Assembly (NCBI GenBank): GCA_963716855.1
Contig: CAVQUV010000007.1
Coordinates: 104,383-168,382, forward strand
Length of the DNA: 64,000 nucleotides
Origin: JAGVSZ01 sp963716855
Lineage (GTDB): Bacteria > Pseudomonadota > Gammaproteobacteria > Burkholderiales > SG8-39
Direction of reading: 5' to 3'
The notes under the pieces are model-generated. The model was not told the DNA's origin, did no database searches, and saw only the letters and a list, made by a program, of their open reading frames with translations. Position numbers and translations under genes: made by a program. Shown one piece after another: positions 9,487 through 17,670 of the stretch. The stretch's first letter is position 1. Each line of letters begins with the position of its first letter.

Positions 9487-10695
9487 TCAGTCCGCCGGGC
9501 GCAGCTTCTTCACCTCGGCGTCCGACGGCAGGAACTTCGCGCCGTCGGAGTACGTCCACGAGGTCATGACGCCCTTGCCGTCCTTCAGGCCGATCCTGCC
9601 GACGTACGCGCCCATCGTCGACTGGTTGTCGATCGGGCGGTAGAGGATCTTCCCGAACGGCGTGTCCACCTGCAGCCCCTTCATCGCGGCGACGAGCTTC
9701 TCGTTGTCGAGGCTGCCGGCCTTCTTCATCGCGGCGACCGCGGTCATCACGGTGGAGTAGCCGACGATCGAGCCGAGCCGCGGGTAGTCGTTCCACTTCT
9801 TCTGATACGCCGCGAGGAACTTCTTGTGCTCGGGCGTGTCGATCGCGTTCCACGGATAGCCGGTCACGTACCAGCCGTTCGGCGTCTCGTCCTTGAGCGG
9901 ATCGAGGTACTCGGGCTCGCCGGCGAGCAGGTTGAAGACCTCGCGCCCCTTGAACAGACCGCGCGTGTTGCCCTCGCGCACGAAGCGCGTCAGGTCCGCG
10001 CCGAACAGCGACGAGAAGATCGCGTCGGGCTTCGCGTCGGCGATCGCCTGCACCACCGCGCCGGCGTCGATCTTGCCGAGCGGCACCGCCTGCTCGGTGA
10101 CGAACTCCACGTCGGGCTGGACCTTCTTGAGCAGGTCCTTGAACGCGCGCGTCGCCGATTGGCCGTACTCGTAGTTCGGGTAGACGATCGCCCAGCGCTT
10201 CTTCTTCAGCTTCGCGGCATCGGGCACCAGCATCGCCGTTTGCATGTAGGTCGAGGGGCGGAGGCGGAAGGTGTACTTGTTGCCGCTGTCCCAGACGATC
10301 TTGTCGGTCAGCGGCTCGGCCGCGATGAAGAGCACCTTCTTCTGCTTCGCGAAATCGGACACCGCCAGCCCGACGTTCGAGGCGAACGTGCCCATGATGA
10401 AGTGCACGTTCTCGCGCGTGAGCAGTTCCTCGGCGATGCGCACCGCCTCGCCCGGGTTGCCGTTGTCGTCGCGCGAGACGACCTCGAGCTTGCGGCCGAA
10501 TACGCCGCCCGCCGCGTTGACCTCGTCCACCGCGAGCTCCCAGCCCTTCTTGTAGGGCTCCAGGAACGCCGGGAACGTCTTGTAGCTGTTCATCTCGCCG
10601 ATCTTGATCGACCCTTGCGCCGCGACCGGCCCGGACATGCTCGCCGCGACCGCCAGGACCGCCGCACCGACCGGCCATTGCTTGCGCACCATCAT
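9487..10695 (-). CDS. ABC transporter substrate-binding protein (LivK/Peripla_BP_6 type)
   Basis: The 402-residue protein has a signal peptide (about residues 1-26, ending PVAAQG) and then the type I periplasmic-binding fold: IKIGEMNSYKTFP, ELAVDEVNAAGGVFGRKLEVVSRDDNGNP and a C-terminal DGKGVMTSWTYSDG segment. It delivers the solute to the fused LivHM permease. A good Shine-Dalgarno (GGAGGGG) precedes the ATG at 10695. The gene has its own upstream region with a palindrome and is separated from the permease by a terminator. The family binds amino acids, amides and aromatic acids, so the ligand is open; context suggests an N-heterocyclic or cyclic-amide compound. Confidence 0.9.
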   Translation of the reverse strand: MMVRKQWPVGAAVLAVAASMSGPVAAQGSIKIGEMNSYKTFPAFLEPYKKGWELAVDEVNAAGGVFGRKLEVVSRDDNGNPGEAVRIAEELLTRENVHFIMGTFASNVGLAVSDFAKQKKVLFIAAEPLTDKIVWDSGNKYTFRLRPSTYMQTAMLVPDAAKLKKKRWAIVYPNYEYGQSATRAFKDLLKKVQPDVEFVTEQAVPLGKIDAGAVVQAIADAKPDAIFSSLFGADLTRFVREGNTRGLFKGREVFNLLAGEPEYLDPLKDETPNGWYVTGYPWNAIDTPEHKKFLAAYQKKWNDYPRLGSIVGYSTVMTAVAAMKKAGSLDNEKLVAAMKGLQVDTPFGKILYRPIDNQSTMGAYVGRIGLKDGKGVMTSWTYSDGAKFLPSDAEVKKLRPAD

Positions 10696-10732
10696 GTTCC
10701 CCTCCTCCGTTTTCGTTGCCGCCCGAGGGCCG

Positions 10733-10746
10733 CACTATACATAGTG
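10733..10746. promoter_or_regulatory. Palindromic operator overlapping probable -10 of the binding-protein gene
   Basis: CACTAT-AC-ATAGTG is a perfect 6+2+6 palindrome, 38 bases upstream of the binding-protein ATG. Read on the minus strand it contains TATAGT, a good -10 hexamer. A repressor bound here would block that promoter. No regulator gene of a recognisable kind is adjacent, so the binding protein is unknown; the size would suit a GntR-type factor (inference only). Confidence 0.5.
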
Positions 10747-10765
10747 TGCGCGCCGGTGTCCGCCG

Positions 10766-11635
10766 TCAGTGCAGCCGCGCCGCCGCCGCGACCCCGCCGA
10801 CGACGCGCACGCGCGATTGCAGCACGATCACTGCGCCCCAGACGAGGCCGCGGGCGAGCAGCGCTTCGGCGCGCTGCGCGCCGTTCGCGAGCGCCGCCGC
10901 GACCGCGTCCTCCGGCAGCGGGCCGACGTCCACGGTCACCGGCATCCGGCCGAGGTCGGTGTTGTCGTCCACCTCGCATGCGGGTCGACGCCGGATCGCC
11001 GGGTGATCGACGTTCACGGCATTCGCGACCATCGTCGCCGCCGCGTCGGCCGCCGCGGCGGTCGCCGCCAGCACGGTCACGCTGTCGGCGATGCCGAGGC
11101 TCCAGCTGCGCCCGCGCCAGCCGCTCGTCGCGACACCGCGCACCGGCAATGCATGCGTCACCTCGAAGGTCCCGTCGACGGCGACGCGATGACCGTGCCG
11201 CGTCGCCCGGTCGACGTCCGCGACCAATCCGATCCGGGTCGACTCGCCGACACCGAGGTGCAACGCGATGTCGCCGCCGTTGTTCACGTAGGCCTTGGTC
11301 GGTTCGCCGTCGCCGATCATCGCACCCAGGATCTCCTCGGCCACCGCCCCGGCCACGGCCGCCATCGGCGTGATGAAGACGTCGCGATACGGCAGGCAGG
11401 CCGCGACCATCCGGCGCGCCACGGTGCCCCTCAGGTCGACGGCGCGCGCGACTTCGCCGCGCAACGCCGGCAGCTCGGACACCAGTTCGTCGAGAACCGT
11501 GGCGAAGCGCCGCCACGCGCGCGCATATGCGGCGTCGATGGTCGCCTCGGCGCCGAACGCCTCCAGCACGAGGTCGATCGGCCCGTGCTGGAGGTGCCAG
11601 CGTCGCGCGTCAAGGCGCGCGCGCGTCGGGCCCAT
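10766..11635 (-). CDS. UPF0280 family protein (ApbE superfamily)
   Basis: The 289-residue protein matches the UPF0280/COG2122 family: central AAVAGAVAEEIL, then AYVNNGGDIALHL and a VRGVATSGWRGRSWSLGIADSVTVLA segment. These resemble the corresponding parts of ApbE flavin transferases (NxGGDi and sGiATSG). No signal peptide is present, so it should act in the cytoplasm. Its start overlaps the end of the 6-hydroxynicotinate-reductase-like gene by 26 bases. The family has no established function. Because the known 6-hydroxynicotinate reductase carries covalent flavin, a flavin-attachment role is an attractive inference. Confidence 0.85.
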   Translation of the reverse strand: MGPTRARLDARRWHLQHGPIDLVLEAFGAEATIDAAYARAWRRFATVLDELVSELPALRGEVARAVDLRGTVARRMVAACLPYRDVFITPMAAVAGAVAEEILGAMIGDGEPTKAYVNNGGDIALHLGVGESTRIGLVADVDRATRHGHRVAVDGTFEVTHALPVRGVATSGWRGRSWSLGIADSVTVLAATAAAADAAATMVANAVNVDHPAIRRRPACEVDDNTDLGRMPVTVDVGPLPEDAVAAALANGAQRAEALLARGLVWGAVIVLQSRVRVVGGVAAAARLH

Positions 11636-13121
11636 CGAGCGGCCAGGGGTTCGCCGCGTCCCAGCCGACGACGCGATGTCGCTCGTGCGCCAGGATGTCG
11701 GCGAGCGGGCGCACGCGTTCCATGTGCCCGCCGAGCGCAGCGTAATCGGCGCGGCGCAGCGTGAATTCGATCGGCGCGACGATCGCGGGCGTCGGCACCC
11801 AGCCGAAGGCGTTCTCCGGCATGCGCGTCACGTCCGCCATCACCATGATCCCGCCGCCGGGCCACACGTACGCCGGGGCGCCGCCGCAAGTCACGCGCGT
11901 GAGGAGATCCTTGATCGACCGCGTCAGCGCGATCGGGTTCTCGGTCACACCGGCGCGCAGGCTCCCGCCGGCGCCGCCGAGGAAGAGCACGGTGCACAGC
12001 GCCGGTTCGCAGTTCTCGCCGATGCGCTCGACGACCTTCGTCACCGGCGCCGGGATCTCCGCCGGCACCATGCGCAGCGCCTCGTCCAGCACGAAGTACG
12101 CGTAGTCCTCGCCGGTCGTCGAGACCATGAGGACGCGCTCGCCCGGCCACGCCTCGCGAGGGTCGATCGACTTGATGATCTTCAGCGGATCGGTGATATC
12201 GGTCCCGCCCCAGCCGAGACCGGGATTCGCGACCTGGAAGTAGCGACCCGGCGTCGACTTGCGCCCGATCACCTTGATCCCGCCCGGCCGCATGTCGAGG
12301 AAGCGGCCCGCCTGGTGCTCGGAGAGCACGCCGGTGATGTGATCGTCGACCACCACCACCTCGTCGACGTGACCGTGCCACTGCTGGGCGAAGATGCCGA
12401 TCGTCGCCGACCCGCAGCCGACCCGCATGCGCCTCTCCTCGACGCCGTTGATGACCGGCGCCCGGCCGGCCTGCACGACGAGCTGCGTGCCGCCGTCGAT
12501 CCGCATCTCCACCGGTTCGCGGTTGCCGAGCGCCAGCATGACCTCGCACGTGACGCGGCCCTCTTTCTTGCTGCCGCCGGTGAGATGGTGCACCCCGCCC
12601 AGCGACAGCATCTGCGAGCCGTACTCCATGGTGGTGACGTGACCGACTACCTCGCCCTGGCAGCGCACCGGCGCGCACTCCGGGCCGAGGTAGCGGTCGG
12701 TGTCGATCTTCACCTTGAAGCTGCAGTAGCTGAAGATCCCCTCGGTGACGACCGTCACCATGTCGACGTCGGCCTGCTGCGAGGACACGATGAACGGTGC
12801 CGGCTTGTAGTCCGGATAGGTCGTGCCCGAGCCGACGCCGGTCACGAACACCGGGGCTTTCGCCGTCACGCTTCCGTCCCACGGCTGACCGGCGGCGAAG
12901 GGCACTAGGGCGCCCTGTTCGTCCAGCGTGCGCGCCATCAGGAGCAGCGGATCGACGCGGGTCAGCGCACCCGCGACGTTCGCGTAGCGGTCGCACGCCC
13001 CGGCGCGGCCGGCGCTGATCTGACACAGCACCGGGCACGCGTTGCAGACGATCTTGCCCGGCTGCGCCCGGAGGGCGTCCTCGCCGGGGGGTTCACTCAA
13101 CGGGTCGGCGTGCGTCGTCAT
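11610..13121 (-). CDS. 6-hydroxynicotinate reductase-like Fe-S flavoprotein
   Basis: The 503-residue protein has an N-terminal cysteine cluster (C26, C29, C33, C43 within KIVCNACPVLCQI and GACDRY) and a long conserved body, as in the ferredoxin-dependent 6-hydroxynicotinate reductase of Eubacterium barkeri. That enzyme reduces 6-hydroxynicotinate to 1,4,5,6-tetrahydro-6-oxonicotinate using Fe-S clusters and covalent flavin. An SGTT tetrapeptide (residues 98-101) resembles the SGAT flavinylation site used by ApbE, but this is only suggestive. It starts 3 bases after the SDR gene and belongs to the operon with the molybdenum hydroxylase. The substrate may be nicotinate-derived or a related heterocycle. 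Confidence 0.8.
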   Translation of the reverse strand: MTTHADPLSEPPGEDALRAQPGKIVCNACPVLCQISAGRAGACDRYANVAGALTRVDPLLLMARTLDEQGALVPFAAGQPWDGSVTAKAPVFVTGVGSGTTYPDYKPAPFIVSSQQADVDMVTVVTEGIFSYCSFKVKIDTDRYLGPECAPVRCQGEVVGHVTTMEYGSQMLSLGGVHHLTGGSKKEGRVTCEVMLALGNREPVEMRIDGGTQLVVQAGRAPVINGVEERRMRVGCGSATIGIFAQQWHGHVDEVVVVDDHITGVLSEHQAGRFLDMRPGGIKVIGRKSTPGRYFQVANPGLGWGGTDITDPLKIIKSIDPREAWPGERVLMVSTTGEDYAYFVLDEALRMVPAEIPAPVTKVVERIGENCEPALCTVLFLGGAGGSLRAGVTENPIALTRSIKDLLTRVTCGGAPAYVWPGGGIMVMADVTRMPENAFGWVPTPAIVAPIEFTLRRADYAALGGHMERVRPLADILAHERHRVVGWDAANPWPLDGPDARAP

Positions 13122-13124
13122 GGC

Positions 13125-13904
13125 TCAGAAGTGCTGGATGTGCAGCCCGCCGTCGACGTTGAATGCGTCGCCGGTGTTGAACGGAAGCGCCCCGCTCGCG
13201 AGTGCGGCGACCGTGCGCCCGACGTCGGCGGGCTCGCCCCAGCGCCGCACCGGCGTGAAGCCTTCGGCGATCAGCGTGTCGTAGCGCTCCTGCGCCGGAG
13301 CGGTCATGTCGGTGCGAATGATGCCCGGCCGGATCTCGAAGCACATGACGCCGGCGTCCGCCAGCCGCACCGCGAAGAGCTGGTTCATCATCGCGAGGCC
13401 GGTCTTGGCGAAACAGTACTCCGCGCGATTCAGCCCGACGATGCGCGCGTTCGCCGAGGAGATCGTCACGATCGAGCGCAGCGGATCGCTCGCCCCGCGC
13501 GACTCCGCGAGCATCCGCCTGGCCACCGCCTGGGTCAGGAAGAAGGTGCCGCGGAGGTTCACCGCGAGCAGTGCGTCGAAACTCTCGGGCTTCACGTCGA
13601 GGACGTCGCCCCGCACCTTGACCTGGACGCCCGCGTTGTTGACCAGGCAGTCGAGGGTGCCGTAAGCGTCGAACGCCATCCCGACCATCGACGCATGGCC
13701 GGCGAGGTCCGCGATCGAACCCGGCACAAATGCCACGCGCCGTCCCTTGTCGCGCACCGCCTGGAGCGTCTCGCCCGTCGCCGCGTCGTCGACGACGTCG
13801 TTCAGAACGAGATCGAACCCGGCATCCGCCAGCGCATACGCGATGCCGCGACCGATCCCGCGCCGGGCACCGGTGACGAATGCGACGGGCGAGCGCACGG
13901 TCAC
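13125..13904 (-). CDS. SDR family 3-oxoacyl-ACP-reductase-like dehydrogenase
   Basis: The 259-residue classical short-chain dehydrogenase has the nucleotide-binding motif TGARRGIG near residue 10, NNAG near residue 88, catalytic Ser in TISSANA, YCFAK as the YxxxK pair, and a C-terminal NVDGGLHIQHF. The GTG at 13904 follows directly after the molybdenum-hydroxylase stop (TGACGTG), so I chose it over upstream codons, which lie in the preceding gene. In this operon it probably reduces or oxidises an aldehyde, alcohol or keto intermediate of ring breakdown. The substrate is not predictable. Confidence 0.88.
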   Translation of the reverse strand: MTVRSPVAFVTGARRGIGRGIAYALADAGFDLVLNDVVDDAATGETLQAVRDKGRRVAFVPGSIADLAGHASMVGMAFDAYGTLDCLVNNAGVQVKVRGDVLDVKPESFDALLAVNLRGTFFLTQAVARRMLAESRGASDPLRSIVTISSANARIVGLNRAEYCFAKTGLAMMNQLFAVRLADAGVMCFEIRPGIIRTDMTAPAQERYDTLIAEGFTPVRRWGEPADVGRTVAALASGALPFNTGDAFNVDGGLHIQHF

Positions 13905-13905
13905 G

Positions 13906-16671
13906 TCAGCCCTGGGCCTCAAGCAGCGCCGCGCGCACCCGATCCGGCGTCGCCGGCGCGTGGCGCAGCCGCACGCCCGTCGCGTGGCGGATCGCATTGA
14001 AGATCGCCGGCGCGGTCGGGATGAGCGCCGGCTCGCCGACGCCCTTCGCGCCGTGCGGCCCGAGCGGCTCGGGATCCTCGACGAGGATCACCTCGAGCGG
14101 CGGCACGTCGCCGATGGTGGGGATCAGGTAATCGTGCAGGTTCTCCGTCTTGCCCGCGTGATACTCCTCCATCAGGGCGAGCCCGATGCCCTGCGCGATC
14201 CCGCCGTGGATCTGGCCCTCGACCTGCGTCGGGTTGAGCGCGCGCCCCACGTCGTGCGCGGCGACGATGCGCAGCAGTTGCACCGTGCCGAGCTCGAGGT
14301 CGACCTCCAGCTCCGCGAGCTGCGCGGCGAAGCCGTAGGTGGCGTACGGCACGCCCTGGCCGTCCTTGTCGAGCGGGACGGTCGGCGGGTTGAAGTGCCC
14401 CTCGGCGGAAAGCACGTCGCCGCGCCCGTCGCGCGGCAGCTCGGCGAGGTCGAGGCGATGCTCGCCGTCGGTGTCGGTCGCGATCAGCACGCCGCGCTCG
14501 AGCCGCAGCCGTGCGTCCGCGCGCGCCTCGGCGAGCGCAATCATCCTGCGCCGCAGCTCCACACCCGCGAGGCGCGTCGCATTTCCCGAGACGAAGGCCT
14601 GGCGGGACGCCGAAGTCTTGCCCGCATCGGCCGTCAGGTCGGTGTCGCCCATCACAAAGTCGATCGCAGTCATCGGCAGGCCAAGCGCATCCGCCAGCAG
14701 CTGGACCAGTATCGTGTTCGAGCCCTGCCCGATGTCGACCGCGCCGTTGTAGAACATCACGCGGCCGTCCGGCTTAAGGCCGACGCGCATCGTGGACGGA
14801 TTGGCGATCACCGTATTGCCGATCCCGTACCACATGCAGGCGAGACCGGCGCCGCGTCGAGTGCCCTTCAGCCGGCCGACCGCTCCCGCGCGGCGGTTGA
14901 ACGCTTCTGCACCGAGCACCGCCTTCTGCCAGTGCGGTCTCAGCGCGTCGAGGCACTGCGCCAACCCCGCACTCGCCTTAAGGACCTGCCCGGTCGCCGT
15001 GGCCTGCCCGGCGCGGATCGCGTTTCGATGACGGAACTCGAGCTTGTCGAGGCCCACCCGCTCCGCCAGCTCGTCGAGCAGTGCCTCGTGCACGATCGTC
15101 GATTGCGGCACGCCGAAGCCCCGGAATGCCCCGGCGATCGGTCCGTTGGTGTACACCGCACGCGTCAGCGCCCGCACGTTCGGCACGGCGTACGGCCCTG
15201 ACGCGTGGATCGGCACCCGGTTCGCGACCGTGTTCCCCCAGGACGCGTATGCGCCGGTATTGAAGTCGCCGGAGAAATCCGCGGCGACGAGGCGGCCCTC
15301 GGCGTCGCACCCGAAGCGCGCCCGCATGCGCGCCGGATGGCGCTTCGTCGTCGACGCCATCGACTCCGGGCGCGTGTATGCGCCGCGCACCGGACGCTTC
15401 AGCTTCCAGGCGGCGACCGCAAGGAGCGGCTGGATCGAGATGTCGAGCTTGCCGCCGAATCCCCCGCCCACCGCCGACGGCACGATGTGCACCTGCGCGT
15501 CCTTGATGCCGAGGACGCGCGCCACCTCCTCGCGGTCCATGTACGGCGTCTGGGTGCACGCGAAGATCCGGATGCGCTCTCCCACCCGCTCCGCGTACCC
15601 CGCCTCGGGCTCGATGTACGCGTGCTCGACGAAGCTGGTCGTGAACTCGCCTTCCGCGACGAACGTGGCGGCGGCGAGCGCCGCCTCGACGTCGCCTTTC
15701 ACGACGCGGCCACGAATGAGGACGTTGTCGGGATTGCGCGCGTGCAGCGGGTCGCCGATGTGCGCGAGCGCGTCGACCATCTCGGTCTGCGCGACCTCGG
15801 CCGTCCAGCGGATCGGGATGTCCGACTCCGGGATCCGGAGCACCGCGTCCATCTCGCCGACGAGGCCCAGCACCGCCTCGCCGCGGAAGCGGACTCGGCC
15901 GTCCGCCAGCACCGGCTGGTCCTTGACGTCGGGGAAGATCCCGAACGAGTTCACGGGCACGTCGCGCGCGGTCACGACGTCCGCAAGCCCGGGATGCCGC
16001 GCGAACAGCGGCGCGAGATCGCCGATCTCGAAGCGCGCCTTGGCGTGCGGCGAACGGATCACGCGCAACCAGAGCGCGCCGTCGGGCCAGTGGTCGGCGC
16101 CGTAGCGCTCGCTCCCGGTGACCTTCGGTGCGCCGTCGGTCTTGGGGGCCCGAGCACCGACCGCCGCCCCGACCGCGGGTTCCGCGAGCGCCACCTCGCC
16201 GCGCGACGCCGCGAGCACGGCATCGACGATCTTGCGATAACCGGTGCACCGGCACAGCACGCCACCGAGCGCGTCGGACACCTCGCTCTCGGTCGGATTC
16301 GGATTGCGCCCAAGCAGCTCGCGCGACGCCATCAGCATTCCCGGCGTGCAGATGCCGCATTGGGCGGCGCCGTGCGCAAGGAACGATCGCTGGAGCCGAT
16401 CGAGTCGCGCCCCCTGCGCCAGGCCTTCCACCGTTTGCACCGCCCGCCCTTCGACCTGCGCGACCGCGGTCAGGCAGGCGCAGACCTGGCGTCCGTCGAC
16501 GAGCACCGTGCACGCGCCGCAGTCCCCGGCGTTGCAGCCCACCTTCGTCCCGGTGTGGCCCAGCGTCTCGCGCAGAACGTCCGACAGGCGCTCGGCCGGC
16601 CGTGCCGCGACGCGCTGCGGCACGCCGTTGAGCGTGAACGCGACGGTGGCCAGATCAACCGGCCTGTTCAT
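13906..16671 (-). CDS. Molybdenum hydroxylase, fused [2Fe-2S] and molybdopterin subunits (xanthine/nicotinate dehydrogenase family)
   Basis: The 921-residue protein joins two subunits that are often separate. Residues 1-155 form the two-cluster [2Fe-2S] part (C46, C51, C54, C64/C66; then C105, C108, C140, C142). From about residue 170 comes the molybdopterin subunit with GGGFGGK, AGAFRGFGVPQ, GQGSNT and GVGEPALIP, the last holding the catalytic glutamate. It would hydroxylate a carbon next to a ring nitrogen, passing electrons to the FAD subunit encoded directly upstream, whose gene overlaps this one by 17 bases. Neighbourhood with a 6-hydroxynicotinate-reductase-like gene points to nicotinate or a similar N-heterocycle. 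Confidence 0.88.
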   Translation of the reverse strand: MNRPVDLATVAFTLNGVPQRVAARPAERLSDVLRETLGHTGTKVGCNAGDCGACTVLVDGRQVCACLTAVAQVEGRAVQTVEGLAQGARLDRLQRSFLAHGAAQCGICTPGMLMASRELLGRNPNPTESEVSDALGGVLCRCTGYRKIVDAVLAASRGEVALAEPAVGAAVGARAPKTDGAPKVTGSERYGADHWPDGALWLRVIRSPHAKARFEIGDLAPLFARHPGLADVVTARDVPVNSFGIFPDVKDQPVLADGRVRFRGEAVLGLVGEMDAVLRIPESDIPIRWTAEVAQTEMVDALAHIGDPLHARNPDNVLIRGRVVKGDVEAALAAATFVAEGEFTTSFVEHAYIEPEAGYAERVGERIRIFACTQTPYMDREEVARVLGIKDAQVHIVPSAVGGGFGGKLDISIQPLLAVAAWKLKRPVRGAYTRPESMASTTKRHPARMRARFGCDAEGRLVAADFSGDFNTGAYASWGNTVANRVPIHASGPYAVPNVRALTRAVYTNGPIAGAFRGFGVPQSTIVHEALLDELAERVGLDKLEFRHRNAIRAGQATATGQVLKASAGLAQCLDALRPHWQKAVLGAEAFNRRAGAVGRLKGTRRGAGLACMWYGIGNTVIANPSTMRVGLKPDGRVMFYNGAVDIGQGSNTILVQLLADALGLPMTAIDFVMGDTDLTADAGKTSASRQAFVSGNATRLAGVELRRRMIALAEARADARLRLERGVLIATDTDGEHRLDLAELPRDGRGDVLSAEGHFNPPTVPLDKDGQGVPYATYGFAAQLAELEVDLELGTVQLLRIVAAHDVGRALNPTQVEGQIHGGIAQGIGLALMEEYHAGKTENLHDYLIPTIGDVPPLEVILVEDPEPLGPHGAKGVGEPALIPTAPAIFNAIRHATGVRLRHAPATPDRVRAALLEAQG

Positions 16672-17503
16672 GCGCCAGTCTCGCGAGCGCCCGGGCAACG
16701 AGCGTTGCGACCGCATCGCTGCGATACGCCGAGCTCGCCCGGATATCGGTGATGGGTGCGAGCGGCGCGAGGTGCGCCGGCACCACCGTTGCGCCGATGC
16801 CCGGCGCCAGAGTGCGTCCCAGGAGTGCGGCCTCCAGCGCCGGCAGGCGCTGCGCGGCCGATGAGCAGGCGCCGACGGCAACGCCGCAGCGCGCGATCGC
16901 CCCGTGCGCATCGGTCTCGGCCGCCACTGCGACCATCGCGATCGAGATCACGAGATACCGGCGCGCGCCGAGCTTGAGGAAGGTCGACCGCGCCCGCCCG
17001 CCCCACTTCGGCACCAGCACCGCGGTCACCAGCTCGTCGGACGCGCACGCGGTCCGGCGGTTGTCGAGCACGAACTCGCCGAGCGGAAGCGTCCGCACCC
17101 CGCGCACCGACCGCAGCTCCACCTCGGCGCCGAGCGCAAGCAGCGGCGGCACGCCATCGGCTGCCGGCGAAGCGTTGCAGAGGTTGCCGGCAACGGTCCC
17201 TGCGTTCTGAATCTGGACGCCGCCGACTTCCCGCGCAGCGAGCTTCACCGCATCGAACCACGCGGGCAGCGGCGCCGCGACGAGCTCGCTCCAGGTCGTG
17301 AGCGCGCCGATACGGAAGTGCGGGGACTCCTCCCGCACGCCGCGCAGGTCGGCGAGCGCGGTGATGTCGAGGACGTCCTCGTCGATCGTCCGGCCGACCC
17401 GTGCAGGATAGAAGTCGGTGCCGCCCGCGAGCACCGTGCACGGCCCGGTCGCGCGGGCGCGCAGCGCGTCGTCGAGCACGCTCGGGCGGAGGTAGCTTCC
17501 CAT
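16655..17503 (-). CDS. FAD-binding subunit of molybdenum hydroxylase (CoxM/XdhB-like)
   Basis: The 282-residue protein has the FAD-binding motifs of the family: TVLAGGTDFYPA near residue 22 and QIQNAGTVAGNLCNASPAADGVPPLLALGA near residue 97, plus a C-terminal CO-dehydrogenase flavoprotein domain. It forms the electron-output part of the hydroxylase with the fused Fe-S/Mo protein. It is the first gene of the operon, with an about 165-base upstream region that also carries three tandem 14-bp repeats. Confidence 0.9.
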   Translation of the reverse strand: MGSYLRPSVLDDALRARATGPCTVLAGGTDFYPARVGRTIDEDVLDITALADLRGVREESPHFRIGALTTWSELVAAPLPAWFDAVKLAAREVGGVQIQNAGTVAGNLCNASPAADGVPPLLALGAEVELRSVRGVRTLPLGEFVLDNRRTACASDELVTAVLVPKWGGRARSTFLKLGARRYLVISIAMVAVAAETDAHGAIARCGVAVGACSSAAQRLPALEAALLGRTLAPGIGATVVPAHLAPLAPITDIRASSAYRSDAVATLVARALARLAHEQAG

Positions 17504-17558
17504 CGTTGCGCAGGCGGTGGCTAGAAGGTCGGCCGACTGTAGCCCAAGGCCAGCGGGC

Positions 17559-17600
17559 GTACAACCAGCGGCCTACAACCAGCGGCGTACAACCAGCGGT
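17559..17600. repeat. Three tandem 14-bp repeats
   Basis: Three consecutive units of the form (g/c)tacaaccagcgg(c/t) start at 17559, 17573 and 17587, differing at the first and last positions only. They lie between the divergent FAD-subunit gene and the nitroreductase gene. A second array on the other side of the nitroreductase shares the core ACCAGCG. Confidence 0.85.
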
Positions 17601-17670
17601 CCTTTAACCGGCGCTTGCGCTGCGGGCCGCGGGCCCGGATCATCGACGCGGAACCCTCGAGGAGACCGAG

